A stretch of 64,000 nucleotides of DNA from Paenibacillus sp. JZ16 (lineage in GTDB: Bacteria > Bacillota > Bacilli > Paenibacillales > Paenibacillaceae): positions 5,212,001 through 5,276,000 of the forward strand of contig NZ_CP017659.1 of the NCBI RefSeq assembly GCF_015326965.1, written 5' to 3'. Made by a program: the position numbers and the translations under genes. Of the stretch, positions 7,828 to 16,467 are shown in pieces (the first letter of the stretch is position 1; the number at the start of each line of letters is the position of its first letter). Below the pieces are notes generated by a model, which worked only from the letters and a program-made list of their open reading frames with translations, did not search any database and was not told where the DNA came from.

Positions 7828-7866
7828 AAAGGGAGCTTTGCCAATGCAGGCAAAGCTCCCTTTTTT
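7828..7866 (+). terminator. Terminator after ridA
   Basis: GGGAGCTTTGCC pairs perfectly with GGCAAAGCTCCC around a 6-nt loop, then TTTTTT. Confidence 0.95.
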
Positions 7867-7951
7867 ATGCTCTATTGAATTTTAACGATATTGAAAAGGG
7901 TGCGAACTAATCTCATAGACGAGTAAGGGAAGCTTTTCGTTAAGGCTCGGT

Positions 7952-8716
7952 TTAATATAGCGATCTTCTCCGATTGCGGGTAAAGAAGAGCCATATGGCA
8001 TATACAAACAGGACGATAGAGAGTACAAAGGCGGTCATTAAAATGCTGTCGGTCTCCCGATGCTCGGCCGCGATGGCGATGTAAGCCCAAGTGAAGACCA
8101 GCGGCACGATGCTGTCCCGGTAACGCTGGCCGATCCATATGGCGAGTAATGCACCGATGCAGAGCAGCACAATCCCCAAAGTGGTTTCGCGCAGGCCGAA
8201 AAGGCTCCAGTCATTCTTCTGAAACACGATTCCGACGTTGACGATAAAGGCAGGGCATACCCAGCCGATATATAGGCTGAACGGCAATTTCAGACAAAAC
8301 TTTTCCCCTGACGTCGGATAGTCGATCGTATGCGTGCGGGCATATAGAACCCATAAGGTTAACAGCAGCAGGAACATCACCACGACAGACCATTCAATAT
8401 ACAAATAGTGCCACAAAATAAGCCATGCCATATTGAATACACAGCTGAGGATAAACCATGGACCGATGGATTTTACCGAATCGCGGTTTCCGGTGTCGCG
8501 ACGCAGCTGATAGATGACAAAAAAGAACAGCAGCACATAGATGACGGACCATATGGAAAAGGCATATCCTGCGGGAGTGATCGCTGTATAATACATATCT
8601 GATATCTCCCCGGTTGTTCTGCCGCCAAGCGGCAGCATGCCTGATAACACATTCACGGCAATTACACCGGCGAAAAACAGCAGATTCCACCAGCGGTACG
8701 GGTTGTTGCGGTACAA
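7952..8716 (-). CDS. TspO/MBR-related tryptophan-rich membrane protein
   Basis: Integral membrane protein of 254 residues with about seven hydrophobic segments and many Trp residues. The ITPAGYAFSIWSVIY motif near residue 47 is shared with TspO-like tryptophan-rich sensory proteins, although this form is about 90 residues longer than classical TspO. The first helix follows a basic start (YRNNPYRWW), and the C-terminus is Arg-rich (RNRRR). TspO proteins bind porphyrins and other ligands; the role of the long form is unknown. AGGAGG lies before the ATG on the minus strand. It is a single gene between ridA and a two-component pair. Confidence 0.75.
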   Translation of the reverse strand: MYRNNPYRWWNLLFFAGVIAVNVLSGMLPLGGRTTGEISDMYYTAITPAGYAFSIWSVIYVLLFFFVIYQLRRDTGNRDSVKSIGPWFILSCVFNMAWLILWHYLYIEWSVVVMFLLLLTLWVLYARTHTIDYPTSGEKFCLKLPFSLYIGWVCPAFIVNVGIVFQKNDWSLFGLRETTLGIVLLCIGALLAIWIGQRYRDSIVPLVFTWAYIAIAAEHRETDSILMTAFVLSIVLFVYAIWLFFTRNRRRSLY

Positions 8717-8789
8717 TAAAATCTCCTCCTGATATCAGTCTGGAATATATAGAATATACCCAAAAGAATGAATATCGAGCCAGCAGCCA

Positions 8790-8810
8790 AGAAAGGGGCA
8801 CCGCCCCTTC
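8790..8810 (-). terminator. Terminator of the response-regulator operon
   Basis: AAGGGGC and GCCCCTT form a 7-bp stem with an ACC loop just below the stop codon. The minus-strand 3' side is TTTCTT. Confidence 0.6.
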
Positions 8811-8812
8811 GC

Positions 8813-10429
8813 TTAACTCATAGGTTTCTTCCGGTATTCGTTGGGCGTGAAACCCTCCATCTTTTTGAACACTTTGCTGAAATACTTCTCATCCTGGTAA
8901 CCAACCATCTCCGCGATTTGGGCGATCCGGATCTGGGGATTGAGCAGCAGCGTTTTGGCTTTGTCGATACGAATCCGCCCGAGAAAATCCGATAACGTTA
9001 CGCCGAATTCCTGCTTGAATTTTCGCGAAATGTACTCCCTGCTAAGAAAGAATTTCCCCGCAATTTGCTGAAGGGAAATCTCCTCATGATAGTGCTGCTC
9101 CAAATAGTGGGCAATATCATGAATGATGTGACTGTCCTTGGAATGAATCTGGGTAAGAACCCGGGATGCTGCATACAGCCTTCCGCTGATCTGCTCGCGC
9201 CAGCGATCCCAGCAGATCATTCCCTCCTCGCTGTAAGGAAGCGGGGAAGGGAGGTCCTGCGAGATTTCAGCGTCTTCGATGGGCTCCTGCGTGCTTTTCA
9301 CTTCATTTTCCGTCCAATGATACTGGATCCAGTCCCACTCCGAATTCCATCTCGCCAGATGCTCCGGCGATACGAGATCCCTCTCTCTCACATCGTGCAG
9401 CCATTCTTCCGTGGCTGCCTCAATGCGCTCCTTGCTCCCGCTAAGCGCGGCCAGTTTGAATTTCTCCTCGTAGGAGGAGAGCCGAAGGGTGCGCGAGCCT
9501 TCGCTTTCAACGGCGCGTTCGCGATGGATACGGGATTTGCCGGTTAATAGATTGCGGCTGCACAAAGCTTGGACGGCATTTAGATAAGCCTTCGGCAGAT
9601 CATCGGGAAAGGCGCATGCTCTGGCGGCACCGAAATGGCTCCGCCTGCGAAGGGTGGAGAAGAACCCGTCATTGATTCGATCGAGTACGTCGTTAAAGGG
9701 AAGCCGCGGATTCCAACAGAGGATCATGATTTCCCCGGGCTTGTCGATATGTCGAAAGGCAACCCCCTGATCCATCAACAGCTCATTGCAAATATTGATG
9801 AGCGTGAAGGATAGCAGATGGCGCCTGTTGCGGAATTTGGACAGCAAAGCTTCGTCAAATTGATCATCGCGTAGGACGGCAACGTTATAGATCATGCCGG
9901 TTGCCGGCAGCGTCATCCGGTTCCGCAATTGAGAAACCACGCTGTCCCTGTTGCCGTAGCCGTTAACCAGATCCGAGAGCAGGCGGTCCATATAGAAAGG
10001 GGCCATCTGATTCATTTCAATATTCTGGTTAGTAATCTGCTGCCGCTTCTCTTCCTCGAGCTGCCAGGTTTGAACCGCTTTGGCCAGCGCTTCGTTCAAG
10101 CTGTCCGGTTCAACGGGCTTGAGAATATAGTCAATGCCTCCCGAACGGATCGTATGACGCACATATTCAAAATCATCATATCCGCTAATGACGAGCACTT
10201 TAATATCCGGTTTCGTAGTATGGAGCCAGGTAAGCAGCTCCAGTCCGTTTTTGCGGGGCATTCGCATGTCGGTCATGACAATTTGCGGTTTGTTCTCCTC
10301 GATTAAGCGGACCGCTTCCTCCCCGTCAGCGGCCTGATCAATTTCCGTGATGCCATGCCGCTTCCAGTCTGCCAGAAGCCCTATAGCCTCCCGCACATGC
10401 TGTTCGTCATCTACGATCAATACTCTCAT
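8813..10429 (-). CDS. YesN-like response regulator, AraC-type DNA-binding
   Basis: Two-component response regulator of 538 residues. The receiver domain at 1-120 has the acidic pair in VLIVDDE and the phospho-acceptor Asp in MTDMRMP. A long middle region of unknown fold follows. The C-terminus (about 435-535) has two AraC/XylS helix-turn-helix motifs, including ISLQQIAGKFFLSREYISRKF. I chose the ATG at 10429, one base after the kinase stop, because it gives the typical MRVLIVDDE start; a GTG at 10441 is the alternative. It forms an operon with the kinase at 10431. Together they probably sense a sugar or glycan and switch on the divergent ABC transporter at 12368, the usual arrangement for YesMN pairs. 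Confidence 0.92.
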   Translation of the reverse strand: MRVLIVDDEQHVREAIGLLADWKRHGITEIDQAADGEEAVRLIEENKPQIVMTDMRMPRKNGLELLTWLHTTKPDIKVLVISGYDDFEYVRHTIRSGGIDYILKPVEPDSLNEALAKAVQTWQLEEEKRQQITNQNIEMNQMAPFYMDRLLSDLVNGYGNRDSVVSQLRNRMTLPATGMIYNVAVLRDDQFDEALLSKFRNRRHLLSFTLINICNELLMDQGVAFRHIDKPGEIMILCWNPRLPFNDVLDRINDGFFSTLRRRSHFGAARACAFPDDLPKAYLNAVQALCSRNLLTGKSRIHRERAVESEGSRTLRLSSYEEKFKLAALSGSKERIEAATEEWLHDVRERDLVSPEHLARWNSEWDWIQYHWTENEVKSTQEPIEDAEISQDLPSPLPYSEEGMICWDRWREQISGRLYAASRVLTQIHSKDSHIIHDIAHYLEQHYHEEISLQQIAGKFFLSREYISRKFKQEFGVTLSDFLGRIRIDKAKTLLLNPQIRIAQIAEMVGYQDEKYFSKVFKKMEGFTPNEYRKKPMS

Positions 10430-10430
10430 T

Positions 10431-12215
10431 CTACTGTTCACTCTCCCATGCGTTGATATCGAGCGTGACCTTGACGCCGTGTGGTATTACATTCTCTATC
10501 GTTAATCCGGCCTTGTTGTCGGAGTATAAGTTCAATCGCATCAAAACATTTAAGAGCCCAATCGATTCATTGCCGGCATCGTTCCGGTCAGGGTGGCCGT
10601 AAGCGGTCGCAAGCTTGCTGCGAATCAAAGCGAGCTCGGCTTCTTCGATGGAGGACCCGTTATTTTCAACGATGACGATCAAGCGGCGATCTTCCGCGAT
10701 GCGGGAAGATATGGATATATGGCCGACGCCGGCGTGCGTATTCATGCCATGCTTAAAATAATTCTCAACTATCGGCTGCAGGATCATCTTCGGAACCGGA
10801 GTCGTAAGGCTCTCGGGATCCAAATCCCATGTGATGTCCAGCTGGTCACGGAACCGCTGCTTCTGCAGCTCAAGATACAGCCGCACATGGTTGATCTCAT
10901 CCTGCAGGGTCACTTTGCCCTCGCTGTTGCGCATATTGTAGCGCATCATATTCGCCAGCGATGAGAGCAGGGAATAGATCCGCGGCACATTATGCTGCAG
11001 GGCCAGGGTACCGATCGACTGGAGCGAATTGTACAGAAAATGCGGATCAATCTGCGCCTGAAGTGCCTTCAGCTGATTGGTCTTATTGGCGATTTCCAGC
11101 CGGTACTCACGCAGGATCAGGTTGTTGATGGTGTCCATCATCGTTCGGAAGCGGCGGGAGAGAATCCCGATCTCGTCCGGGCTTGTTACGTCAATATCCA
11201 CGTCAAGCCGACCGGTTTTCACCTGATTCATATAGCTTGTGAGTTGTTTAATGGGTCTTGTAATCCGAATGGATATCCATAGCGTGCCGAATATGACAAT
11301 GAACAGTGCTAAAATCGCAATAATCGCATTAATGCTCGTTAGTTCTGTCGAATGCTTGTACAGCGTTTGATGCGGAATTTGTTTGACAAGCGTCCAGGGC
11401 GCATAAGGCAAATCGAGTTTCTCATATACGATCATCGCGTCTTTGCCATCGTAGTAACCATTTTCCGCTTGAGCGATTTCGCCCATGAGCACAGGGTCGT
11501 CCAGACGTTGCCCCCGTTGCTGCGGATCCGGACTGTAGATGATGCTTCCCTTGTCATCAATCAAGTATAGCTGTTCTTCCCCTTTGGCATACAGTTGATC
11601 GCAAATGGCCAAAATACTGTCAAGTTTCACATCGATCGCCATAAGGGCATATTGGTCGGGTGACGGTACGTTGGTGATGGAGCGATAGAAGGTGAAAACT
11701 TCAAAATTCAGAATGTCCGCAGGCCGCGGAGGGAACCCGTAACTGTGCACCTGATGGACGGGCTCGATGGCCGTATTGCCCGGGCCGAATTCTTCTATTT
11801 TACGGTAAGGGGCCTGCCGGAATTCCCTGCGAGGCAAATTGCTGGATATCTGGGTGGACTGTCCCGTCAAATGATTGTGCAGATAAATTTGATGCACGTC
11901 CTGCGTGCCCGTTTGAATGGCCTGCAAGGTCGTATACAGCTCGGCCACCACCCGGTGATTATCGGGATCCAGGGCAAGATTACGCAAAAAATGGGGATCG
12001 GAATATACGGACAGGGAGGCGCGGTCGATGACGCGCAAATAGTTCATCAGATTGGTGGCTCCTTGGTAAATCAGCCGTATATTTTCATCCACCGTCTGCT
12101 CCTTCACGGACTCGCGGGTATGCGTAAACGTAATGTAAAGCGACAGCAGAAGCGGAATGGTTGTGACGGCGAGCATGAATGTGATCAGCCGGGTCTGGAT
12201 GCTGCGGTATTTCAT
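10431..12215 (-). CDS. YesM-like sensor histidine kinase
   Basis: Membrane kinase of 594 residues. Membrane segments near 12-32 and 290-312 bracket an extracytoplasmic sensor domain of about 250 residues (dCache-like). A HAMP linker follows (RITRPIKQLTSYM), then the His_kinase domain with the phospho-acceptor in IDPHFLYNSLQSIG, and a HATPase with PIVENYFKHGMN. This is the LytS/YesM class, in which the histidine sits in PHFLYN. It pairs with the AraC-type regulator one base downstream. The divergent sugar ABC transporter 150 bp away is the probable target. Confidence 0.92.
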   Translation of the reverse strand: MKYRSIQTRLITFMLAVTTIPLLLSLYITFTHTRESVKEQTVDENIRLIYQGATNLMNYLRVIDRASLSVYSDPHFLRNLALDPDNHRVVAELYTTLQAIQTGTQDVHQIYLHNHLTGQSTQISSNLPRREFRQAPYRKIEEFGPGNTAIEPVHQVHSYGFPPRPADILNFEVFTFYRSITNVPSPDQYALMAIDVKLDSILAICDQLYAKGEEQLYLIDDKGSIIYSPDPQQRGQRLDDPVLMGEIAQAENGYYDGKDAMIVYEKLDLPYAPWTLVKQIPHQTLYKHSTELTSINAIIAILALFIVIFGTLWISIRITRPIKQLTSYMNQVKTGRLDVDIDVTSPDEIGILSRRFRTMMDTINNLILREYRLEIANKTNQLKALQAQIDPHFLYNSLQSIGTLALQHNVPRIYSLLSSLANMMRYNMRNSEGKVTLQDEINHVRLYLELQKQRFRDQLDITWDLDPESLTTPVPKMILQPIVENYFKHGMNTHAGVGHISISSRIAEDRRLIVIVENNGSSIEEAELALIRSKLATAYGHPDRNDAGNESIGLLNVLMRLNLYSDNKAGLTIENVIPHGVKVTLDINAWESEQ

Positions 12216-12367
12216 ATAGGATCACCCCCTGAGTTATGGAATGGGCATCGCGTATGGTCAATATTTTACACCTAACGGTTCATGATTCTCCGTGTTTATT
12301 GTTTACAGGTTACCGCATAATGGCTGTACATCATACAACAACTTAAACGAAAAGGGGAGATCAAGGG

Positions 12368-13249
12368 ATGAATCGAAAAAAATCTTCGGCGCTGCTGCAG
12401 CAGTTTCTTTTCGTGGGACCTTCCACTATTTTTTTCATCCTGATCATGATCATTCCGTTCCTTCTGGGTCTTTATTATTCCTTCACGAACTGGAATGGCG
12501 TGTCAAGCAAAATCGACTTTGTCGGCTTTGATAATTTTGTTACCATTTTTACCAATGATGATAAATTCCGTGATGCCTTCTGGTTCACAACCCGGTTTAC
12601 GGTGCTTGGCGTCATCCTTACGAATCTGCTCGGATTTTTACTGGCGTACTTCCTGACCAAGCCGCTTAAAACACGGAACGTGCTCCGAACGATTTTCTTC
12701 ATGCCTAACGTCATCGGCGGCCTGCTGCTCGGTTTTATCTGGCAGTTTATTTTTGTCAAAGGGTTTGCGGCGATCGGTAATGCCACCAACCTCGGATTCT
12801 TCAATCTGCCGTGGCTCGGTACGAAGGGAACTGCCTTTTGGGCAATTGTAATCGTTTTCGTATGGCAGACGGCCGGTTACCTGATGGTCATCTACATTTC
12901 CTCGCTCAACAACGTGCCGAAGGATATTCTTGAGGCAGCCGAAATCGACGGCGCGAGCAGAGGGCAGGTACTGCGGTCCATCATTATTCCGCTCGTTATG
13001 CCAGCGGTTACGGTATGTTTGTTCCTGGCGATTTCCTGGTCCTTCAAAATGTTCGACTTGAACCTATCCTTAACTAAAGGCGGACCGTTCGGCTCCACGG
13101 AGTCGGTGGCCATGAATATTTACAACGAGGCTTATACGAATAACCGTCTCGGGCTCGGAACGGCGAAGGCGGTCATCTTCTTCATCGTGGTTGCCATCAT
13201 AACAAGTCTGCAAGTTCGATTCACGAAGAGCAAGGAGGTTGAAGCGTAA
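12368..13249 (+). CDS. Sugar ABC transporter permease, UgpA/MalF type
   Basis: First inner-membrane subunit of a CUT1-type carbohydrate importer, 293 residues with six hydrophobic segments. The cytoplasmic EAA loop is present as LEAAEIDGASRGQVLRSIIIP near 195-215, the contact site for the ATPase. The start ATG has AAGGGGAGA upstream. Its stop overlaps the next permease by one base (TAATG). No ATPase gene is in the cluster; CUT1 systems commonly share an MsmX-type ATPase encoded elsewhere. The substrate is not evident. Confidence 0.92.
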   Translation: MNRKKSSALLQQFLFVGPSTIFFILIMIIPFLLGLYYSFTNWNGVSSKIDFVGFDNFVTIFTNDDKFRDAFWFTTRFTVLGVILTNLLGFLLAYFLTKPLKTRNVLRTIFFMPNVIGGLLLGFIWQFIFVKGFAAIGNATNLGFFNLPWLGTKGTAFWAIVIVFVWQTAGYLMVIYISSLNNVPKDILEAAEIDGASRGQVLRSIIIPLVMPAVTVCLFLAISWSFKMFDLNLSLTKGGPFGSTESVAMNIYNEAYTNNRLGLGTAKAVIFFIVVAIITSLQVRFTKSKEVEA

Positions 13250-14085
13250 TGGAGACCACGAGAAAATACCGGCTGAACACCATGGCCACGGAGATCATCA
13301 TGATTATCGTAGCCTTGCTCTTCCTGGTCCCGTTCTACTTCCTGTTCGTGAACTCTGTCAAAACCTTCGGTGATCTGTTGACGGACTCGGCAGGACTCCC
13401 GACCACTCTTGAATGGAGCAACTATTCACGGGCGTGGGATATCACCAATTTCCCGCAGGCGTTCTGGAACTCGCTGGTCGTTACGGTAGCCAGCAATCTG
13501 CTGCTGGCGATGTTAAGTGCGATGACCGCGTATCAGATGGTTCGCCGGAACACGCGCTTTAACCGGATCATGTTTGCACTGTTTGTGGCGGCGATGGTCA
13601 TTCCGTTTCAATCGATCATGATTCCGCTCGTGAAAGTGACGGCAACGCTGGGCATTAACAACAGTTTGTACGGGCTCATTATCTGTTACCTGGGCTTCGG
13701 AGTTCCGCTAAGCGTATTTCTGTTCCATGGCTTCGTGAAATCGATCCCGATGGAGATCGAAGAAGCCGCAACCGTGGATGGATCCAGCGGATACGGCGTA
13801 TTCTTCCGGGTGGTATTCCCGCTGATGAAGCCGATGTTCGTTACGGTTATCATCCTGAACACCCTATGGATATGGAATGACTACCTGCTGCCATCCTTGA
13901 TCCTGCAGTCCGCAGATCTTCGGACCATTCCGATTGCTACCTTCGCCTTTTTTGGGCAATATACCAAGCAGTGGGATTTGGCTCTGCCGGCGCTGGTGCT
14001 GGGGATCATGCCGGTCATTATTTTCTTCCTGGCCATGCAGAAATACATCATTGAGGGCATTACGCAAGGAGCGGTGAAGGGATAG
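13249..14085 (+). CDS. Sugar ABC transporter permease, UgpE/MalG type
   Basis: Second permease of the CUT1 importer, 278 residues with six hydrophobic segments. The EAA loop reads IEEAATVDGSSGYGVFFRVVFP. It is translationally coupled to the first permease through a 1-nt TAATG overlap. The typical C-terminus KYIIEGITQGAVKG is present. The binding protein gene follows after 143 bp that hold a cre-like site. Confidence 0.93.
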   Translation: METTRKYRLNTMATEIIMIIVALLFLVPFYFLFVNSVKTFGDLLTDSAGLPTTLEWSNYSRAWDITNFPQAFWNSLVVTVASNLLLAMLSAMTAYQMVRRNTRFNRIMFALFVAAMVIPFQSIMIPLVKVTATLGINNSLYGLIICYLGFGVPLSVFLFHGFVKSIPMEIEEAATVDGSSGYGVFFRVVFPLMKPMFVTVIILNTLWIWNDYLLPSLILQSADLRTIPIATFAFFGQYTKQWDLALPALVLGIMPVIIFFLAMQKYIIEGITQGAVKG

Positions 14086-14165
14086 CTGTCAATCGGTCAA
14101 TTCCTTCCCCCTCACAGATCAATATAATCCCTGATTTAACGAAAAAAGGTTGATTATACTGGAAA

Positions 14166-14179
14166 AGTAAACGCTATCA
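14166..14179. promoter_or_regulatory. Catabolite-responsive element (cre) candidate
   Basis: AGTAAACGCTATCA matches the CcpA consensus TGWNANCGNTNWCA at 13 of 14 positions (first base A instead of T). It lies 50 bp before the binding-protein start. A TATACT -10-like element sits just upstream at 14155-14160, so CcpA bound here could block an internal promoter. Confidence 0.5.
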
Positions 14180-14228
14180 ACAAATGCAGTACACGATCCT
14201 TATAGAAGAAAAAAAGGGAGGATTCACA

Positions 14229-15518
14229 ATGAAGAAATACGGTAAGCTGCTCCTGGTCATGGTTCTGGCTTTCTCTACGCTGCTTGCAGCCTGCGGCGGC
14301 AAGAATGAGGACAATCAAGGCGCTGATGGTGGTGCCGAGGGCGGAACGAAAACGATTAAGATTTTTCAATTTAAAGTCGAAATCGCCGAGGCTCTGAATA
14401 AACTGAAAGCCGAATACGAAAAAGAGCATCCCGGCATTAAGCTGGACATTCAAACGGTTGGCGGCGGTTCGGATTATGGCGCGGCGCTGAAAGCGAAGTT
14501 CGCTTCCGGCGACGAGCCGGACATTTTCAACGTTGGCGGATACCGCGATCTTGAAACGTGGTTCGAGAATGTTGAGGATCTCTCAGACCAGCCATGGGTG
14601 AAGGATGTTGTTGACGTTGCCAAAGAGCCTATGACCAAAGACGGTAAACTGTACGGACAACCGATGACGATCGAGGGTTATGGATTTATTTACAATAAAG
14701 ATTTGTTTGAAAAAGCGGGAATCACCGAGCTTCCTAAGACGCTCACAGAGCTTGAGGAAGCAGCCAAAAAACTGCAAGCAGCCGGTATTACGCCATTCGT
14801 GAACGGTTACCAAGAGACCTGGATTTTGGCCAACCATTTGCTGAACATTCCGTTCGCCCATCAGGAAGATCCGAATGCATTCGTTAAAGGAATGAATGAA
14901 GGCACGGAGAAGCTGGTTGGCAACGCGAAATTCGACGAATGGATGAGACTGTTCGACCTCACCGTCCAATACGGCCAGAAGAACCCGCTGACGACGGATT
15001 ACAACACGGAAATCACGACCTTTGCCAGCGGTGAAGCGGCTATGACCCAGAACGGGAACTGGACGCAAGTACAGATCGACGGCATCAATCCGGATCTGAA
15101 CATCGGCCTTCTGCCGATGCCGATCAATGACAATGCCGAAGAGAATGACAAACTTCCGATCGGCGTGCCAAACAACTGGGTCGTGAACAACAAATCGCAG
15201 GTGAAGGATGAAGCGAAGGAATTCCTGAACTGGCTCGTCACTTCGGAGACCGGTAAACGTTACATTACGGAAGAGTTCAAGTTCATCCCTGCACTGACCA
15301 GCATCGAAGCAAACAGCGAGACGCTTGGCGATCTGGGGAACGATGTCATGAAATACAGCAAAGAGAACAAAGCGCTCAGCTGGGAGTTCAACAAATTCCC
15401 TGACGGCGGCATGAATGAATTCGGCAGCCAGATGCAAGGTTATGTGGCAGGCAATGTGGACAAGAACCAATTGTTCGAAGGCATTCAGAAATCATGGGAA
15501 AGCTTGAAAGCGAAGTAA
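14229..15518 (+). CDS. Sugar ABC transporter substrate-binding lipoprotein
   Basis: Solute-binding lipoprotein of 429 residues, family 1 extracellular binding protein. The signal peptide (1-22) ends in the lipobox LAAC, followed by a Gly/Asp-rich linker. The mature part has the usual ASGDEPDIFNVGGYRD and TIEGYGFIYNKDLFEKAGI segments. I chose the ATG at 14229 because GGGAGG lies 9 nt upstream; an ATG at 14184 would add 15 residues before the signal peptide. It follows the two permeases, an unusual order since the binding protein usually comes first, and may have its own promoter, which would allow higher expression. Ligand unknown. Confidence 0.93.
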   Translation: MKKYGKLLLVMVLAFSTLLAACGGKNEDNQGADGGAEGGTKTIKIFQFKVEIAEALNKLKAEYEKEHPGIKLDIQTVGGGSDYGAALKAKFASGDEPDIFNVGGYRDLETWFENVEDLSDQPWVKDVVDVAKEPMTKDGKLYGQPMTIEGYGFIYNKDLFEKAGITELPKTLTELEEAAKKLQAAGITPFVNGYQETWILANHLLNIPFAHQEDPNAFVKGMNEGTEKLVGNAKFDEWMRLFDLTVQYGQKNPLTTDYNTEITTFASGEAAMTQNGNWTQVQIDGINPDLNIGLLPMPINDNAEENDKLPIGVPNNWVVNNKSQVKDEAKEFLNWLVTSETGKRYITEEFKFIPALTSIEANSETLGDLGNDVMKYSKENKALSWEFNKFPDGGMNEFGSQMQGYVAGNVDKNQLFEGIQKSWESLKAK

Positions 15519-15623
15519 CCACGAGGGTGGCGCTTATAGCGCTATGCCATCGAAATGATCCATTGACGTAATTGGGGCTGTCCCTAAGGGAATATCGAGT
15601 CATCAAAACAGTTTATGCATTAT

Positions 15624-15671
15624 AAAAGGTCGGAGACAGACTCATTTCGAGCGCTGTGCTTCGACCTTTTT
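15624..15671 (+). terminator. Terminator of the sugar ABC operon
   Basis: AAAAGGTCG (15624-15632) pairs with CGACCTTTT (15662-15670), and the right arm runs into T. It lies about 105 bp after the binding-protein stop. Confidence 0.7.
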
Positions 15672-15770
15672 ATTTATTGGTAATAGCTTTGTGGCACTGT
15701 CTTTATCGTTGATAAGCATGCCCTGTGGCTAAGGGGAAGAAGCAGTGCAGGATTCTCACTAATAGTGCGT

Positions 15771-15937
15771 GTTCAAAAAGGTCGATTTTCAGCACCGAGA
15801 AGGTTGGATGAAGCTAGGGAGTGAGGAGCGGAGCGTACGTTTTGGGTACGTGAGCACCGGAAGGCCCGGCTGAATTCAAGATTCGATGCCGAGCTGCTTC
15901 CTGATTCGCTTCGTGATCAAAAGCGGACTTTTTGAAC
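15771..15937. repeat. 167-bp palindrome-ended intergenic repeat element
   Basis: The left end GTTCAAAAAGGTCGATTTT and the reverse complement of the right end (GTTCAAAAAGTCCGCTTTT) match at 16 of 19 positions. Inside is a hairpin CGTAC-GTTTTGG-GTACG, plus a GC-rich core around GAGCACCGGAAGGCCCGG. No plausible coding frame fills it. The ends and size fit a MITE-like or structured-RNA repeat dispersed in the genome. I believe similar sequence is multi-copy in Paenibacillus, but a second copy is not in this window. Confidence 0.6.
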
Positions 15938-15942
15938 AACCT

Positions 15943-16155
15943 CTAATAATGATTTCGGATCAGCAAATAAATAATGAGACCAACAACAGGGAAGAACAAC
16001 AAGCCGAGCACAACCAGAATCGCAAATTCAGGGCTGCGGCCTTTTCGCCGGGCGTCATTATAACCCCATACGCAGACGGCAATGTGAAGAAGGAAGAAGA
16101 ATAATCCCAGTAATAATGTCAAAATCCCGATAATACCAACGCCAACAAAACTCAT
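15943..16155 (-). CDS. Small two-helix membrane protein, PLDc_N-like
   Basis: Seventy residues with two strong hydrophobic segments (about 4-30 and 45-65) around the loop WGYNDARRKGRSPEF. The pattern Y-x-D-A-R-R-K-G-R followed by FPVVGLIIYLLIR resembles the N-terminal transmembrane domain of cardiolipin-synthase-type phospholipase D proteins (PLDc_N), found alone in many small Bacilli proteins. GGGAGG lies 10 nt before the ATG. It is a single gene next to the palindromic repeat. Function unknown. Confidence 0.75.
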   Translation of the reverse strand: MSFVGVGIIGILTLLLGLFFFLLHIAVCVWGYNDARRKGRSPEFAILVVLGLLFFPVVGLIIYLLIRNHY

Positions 16156-16467
16156 AATGAAATAGCCTCCCGAACTCTAATTGTATGATCTACATACGGT
16201 CGATCGGCATTAGGGTCGCATAAAAACGAAAAAATTTGGGGTTTTCCTGCTGGCGGTAACCGGAGATTGCATAAGATTACGGATATTTTATTAACCTATA
16301 TAGGAGAAATCTGCAATACATAGATCACTACGAAATAGTAAATACATGGTATGATAAAGGTTGACGTTATTTTGGCGTGAGAACGATTTCGCATCGTTTT
16401 GAAATGTTGAAGCTATCGTATAAGATAGTAATAATATCTATAAAGCAGGAAAAGACGGGAGACAACG
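16156..16467. other. Divergent intergenic region, small hairpins only
   Basis: This 312-bp AT-rich region lies between two divergent genes. Two small dyads are visible on the helicase side: AACGAT-TTCGC-ATCGTT (about 16382-16398) and CTATC-GTATAA-GATAG. No coding frame or known regulatory RNA is recognised. Confidence 0.4.

Noticed and set aside
14583..15470. 295-codon minus-strand frame inside the binding-protein gene
   Set aside because: It is a shadow of the lipoprotein gene in another frame; no ribosome site or domain was found.
15771..15937. Considered as a T-box or known riboswitch
   Set aside because: No T-box or riboswitch core sequence is present, and the inverted ends fit a repeat element better.
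15886..16104. 72-codon plus-strand frame
   Set aside because: It starts in the repeat element and runs antisense over a better minus-strand gene with a ribosome site.
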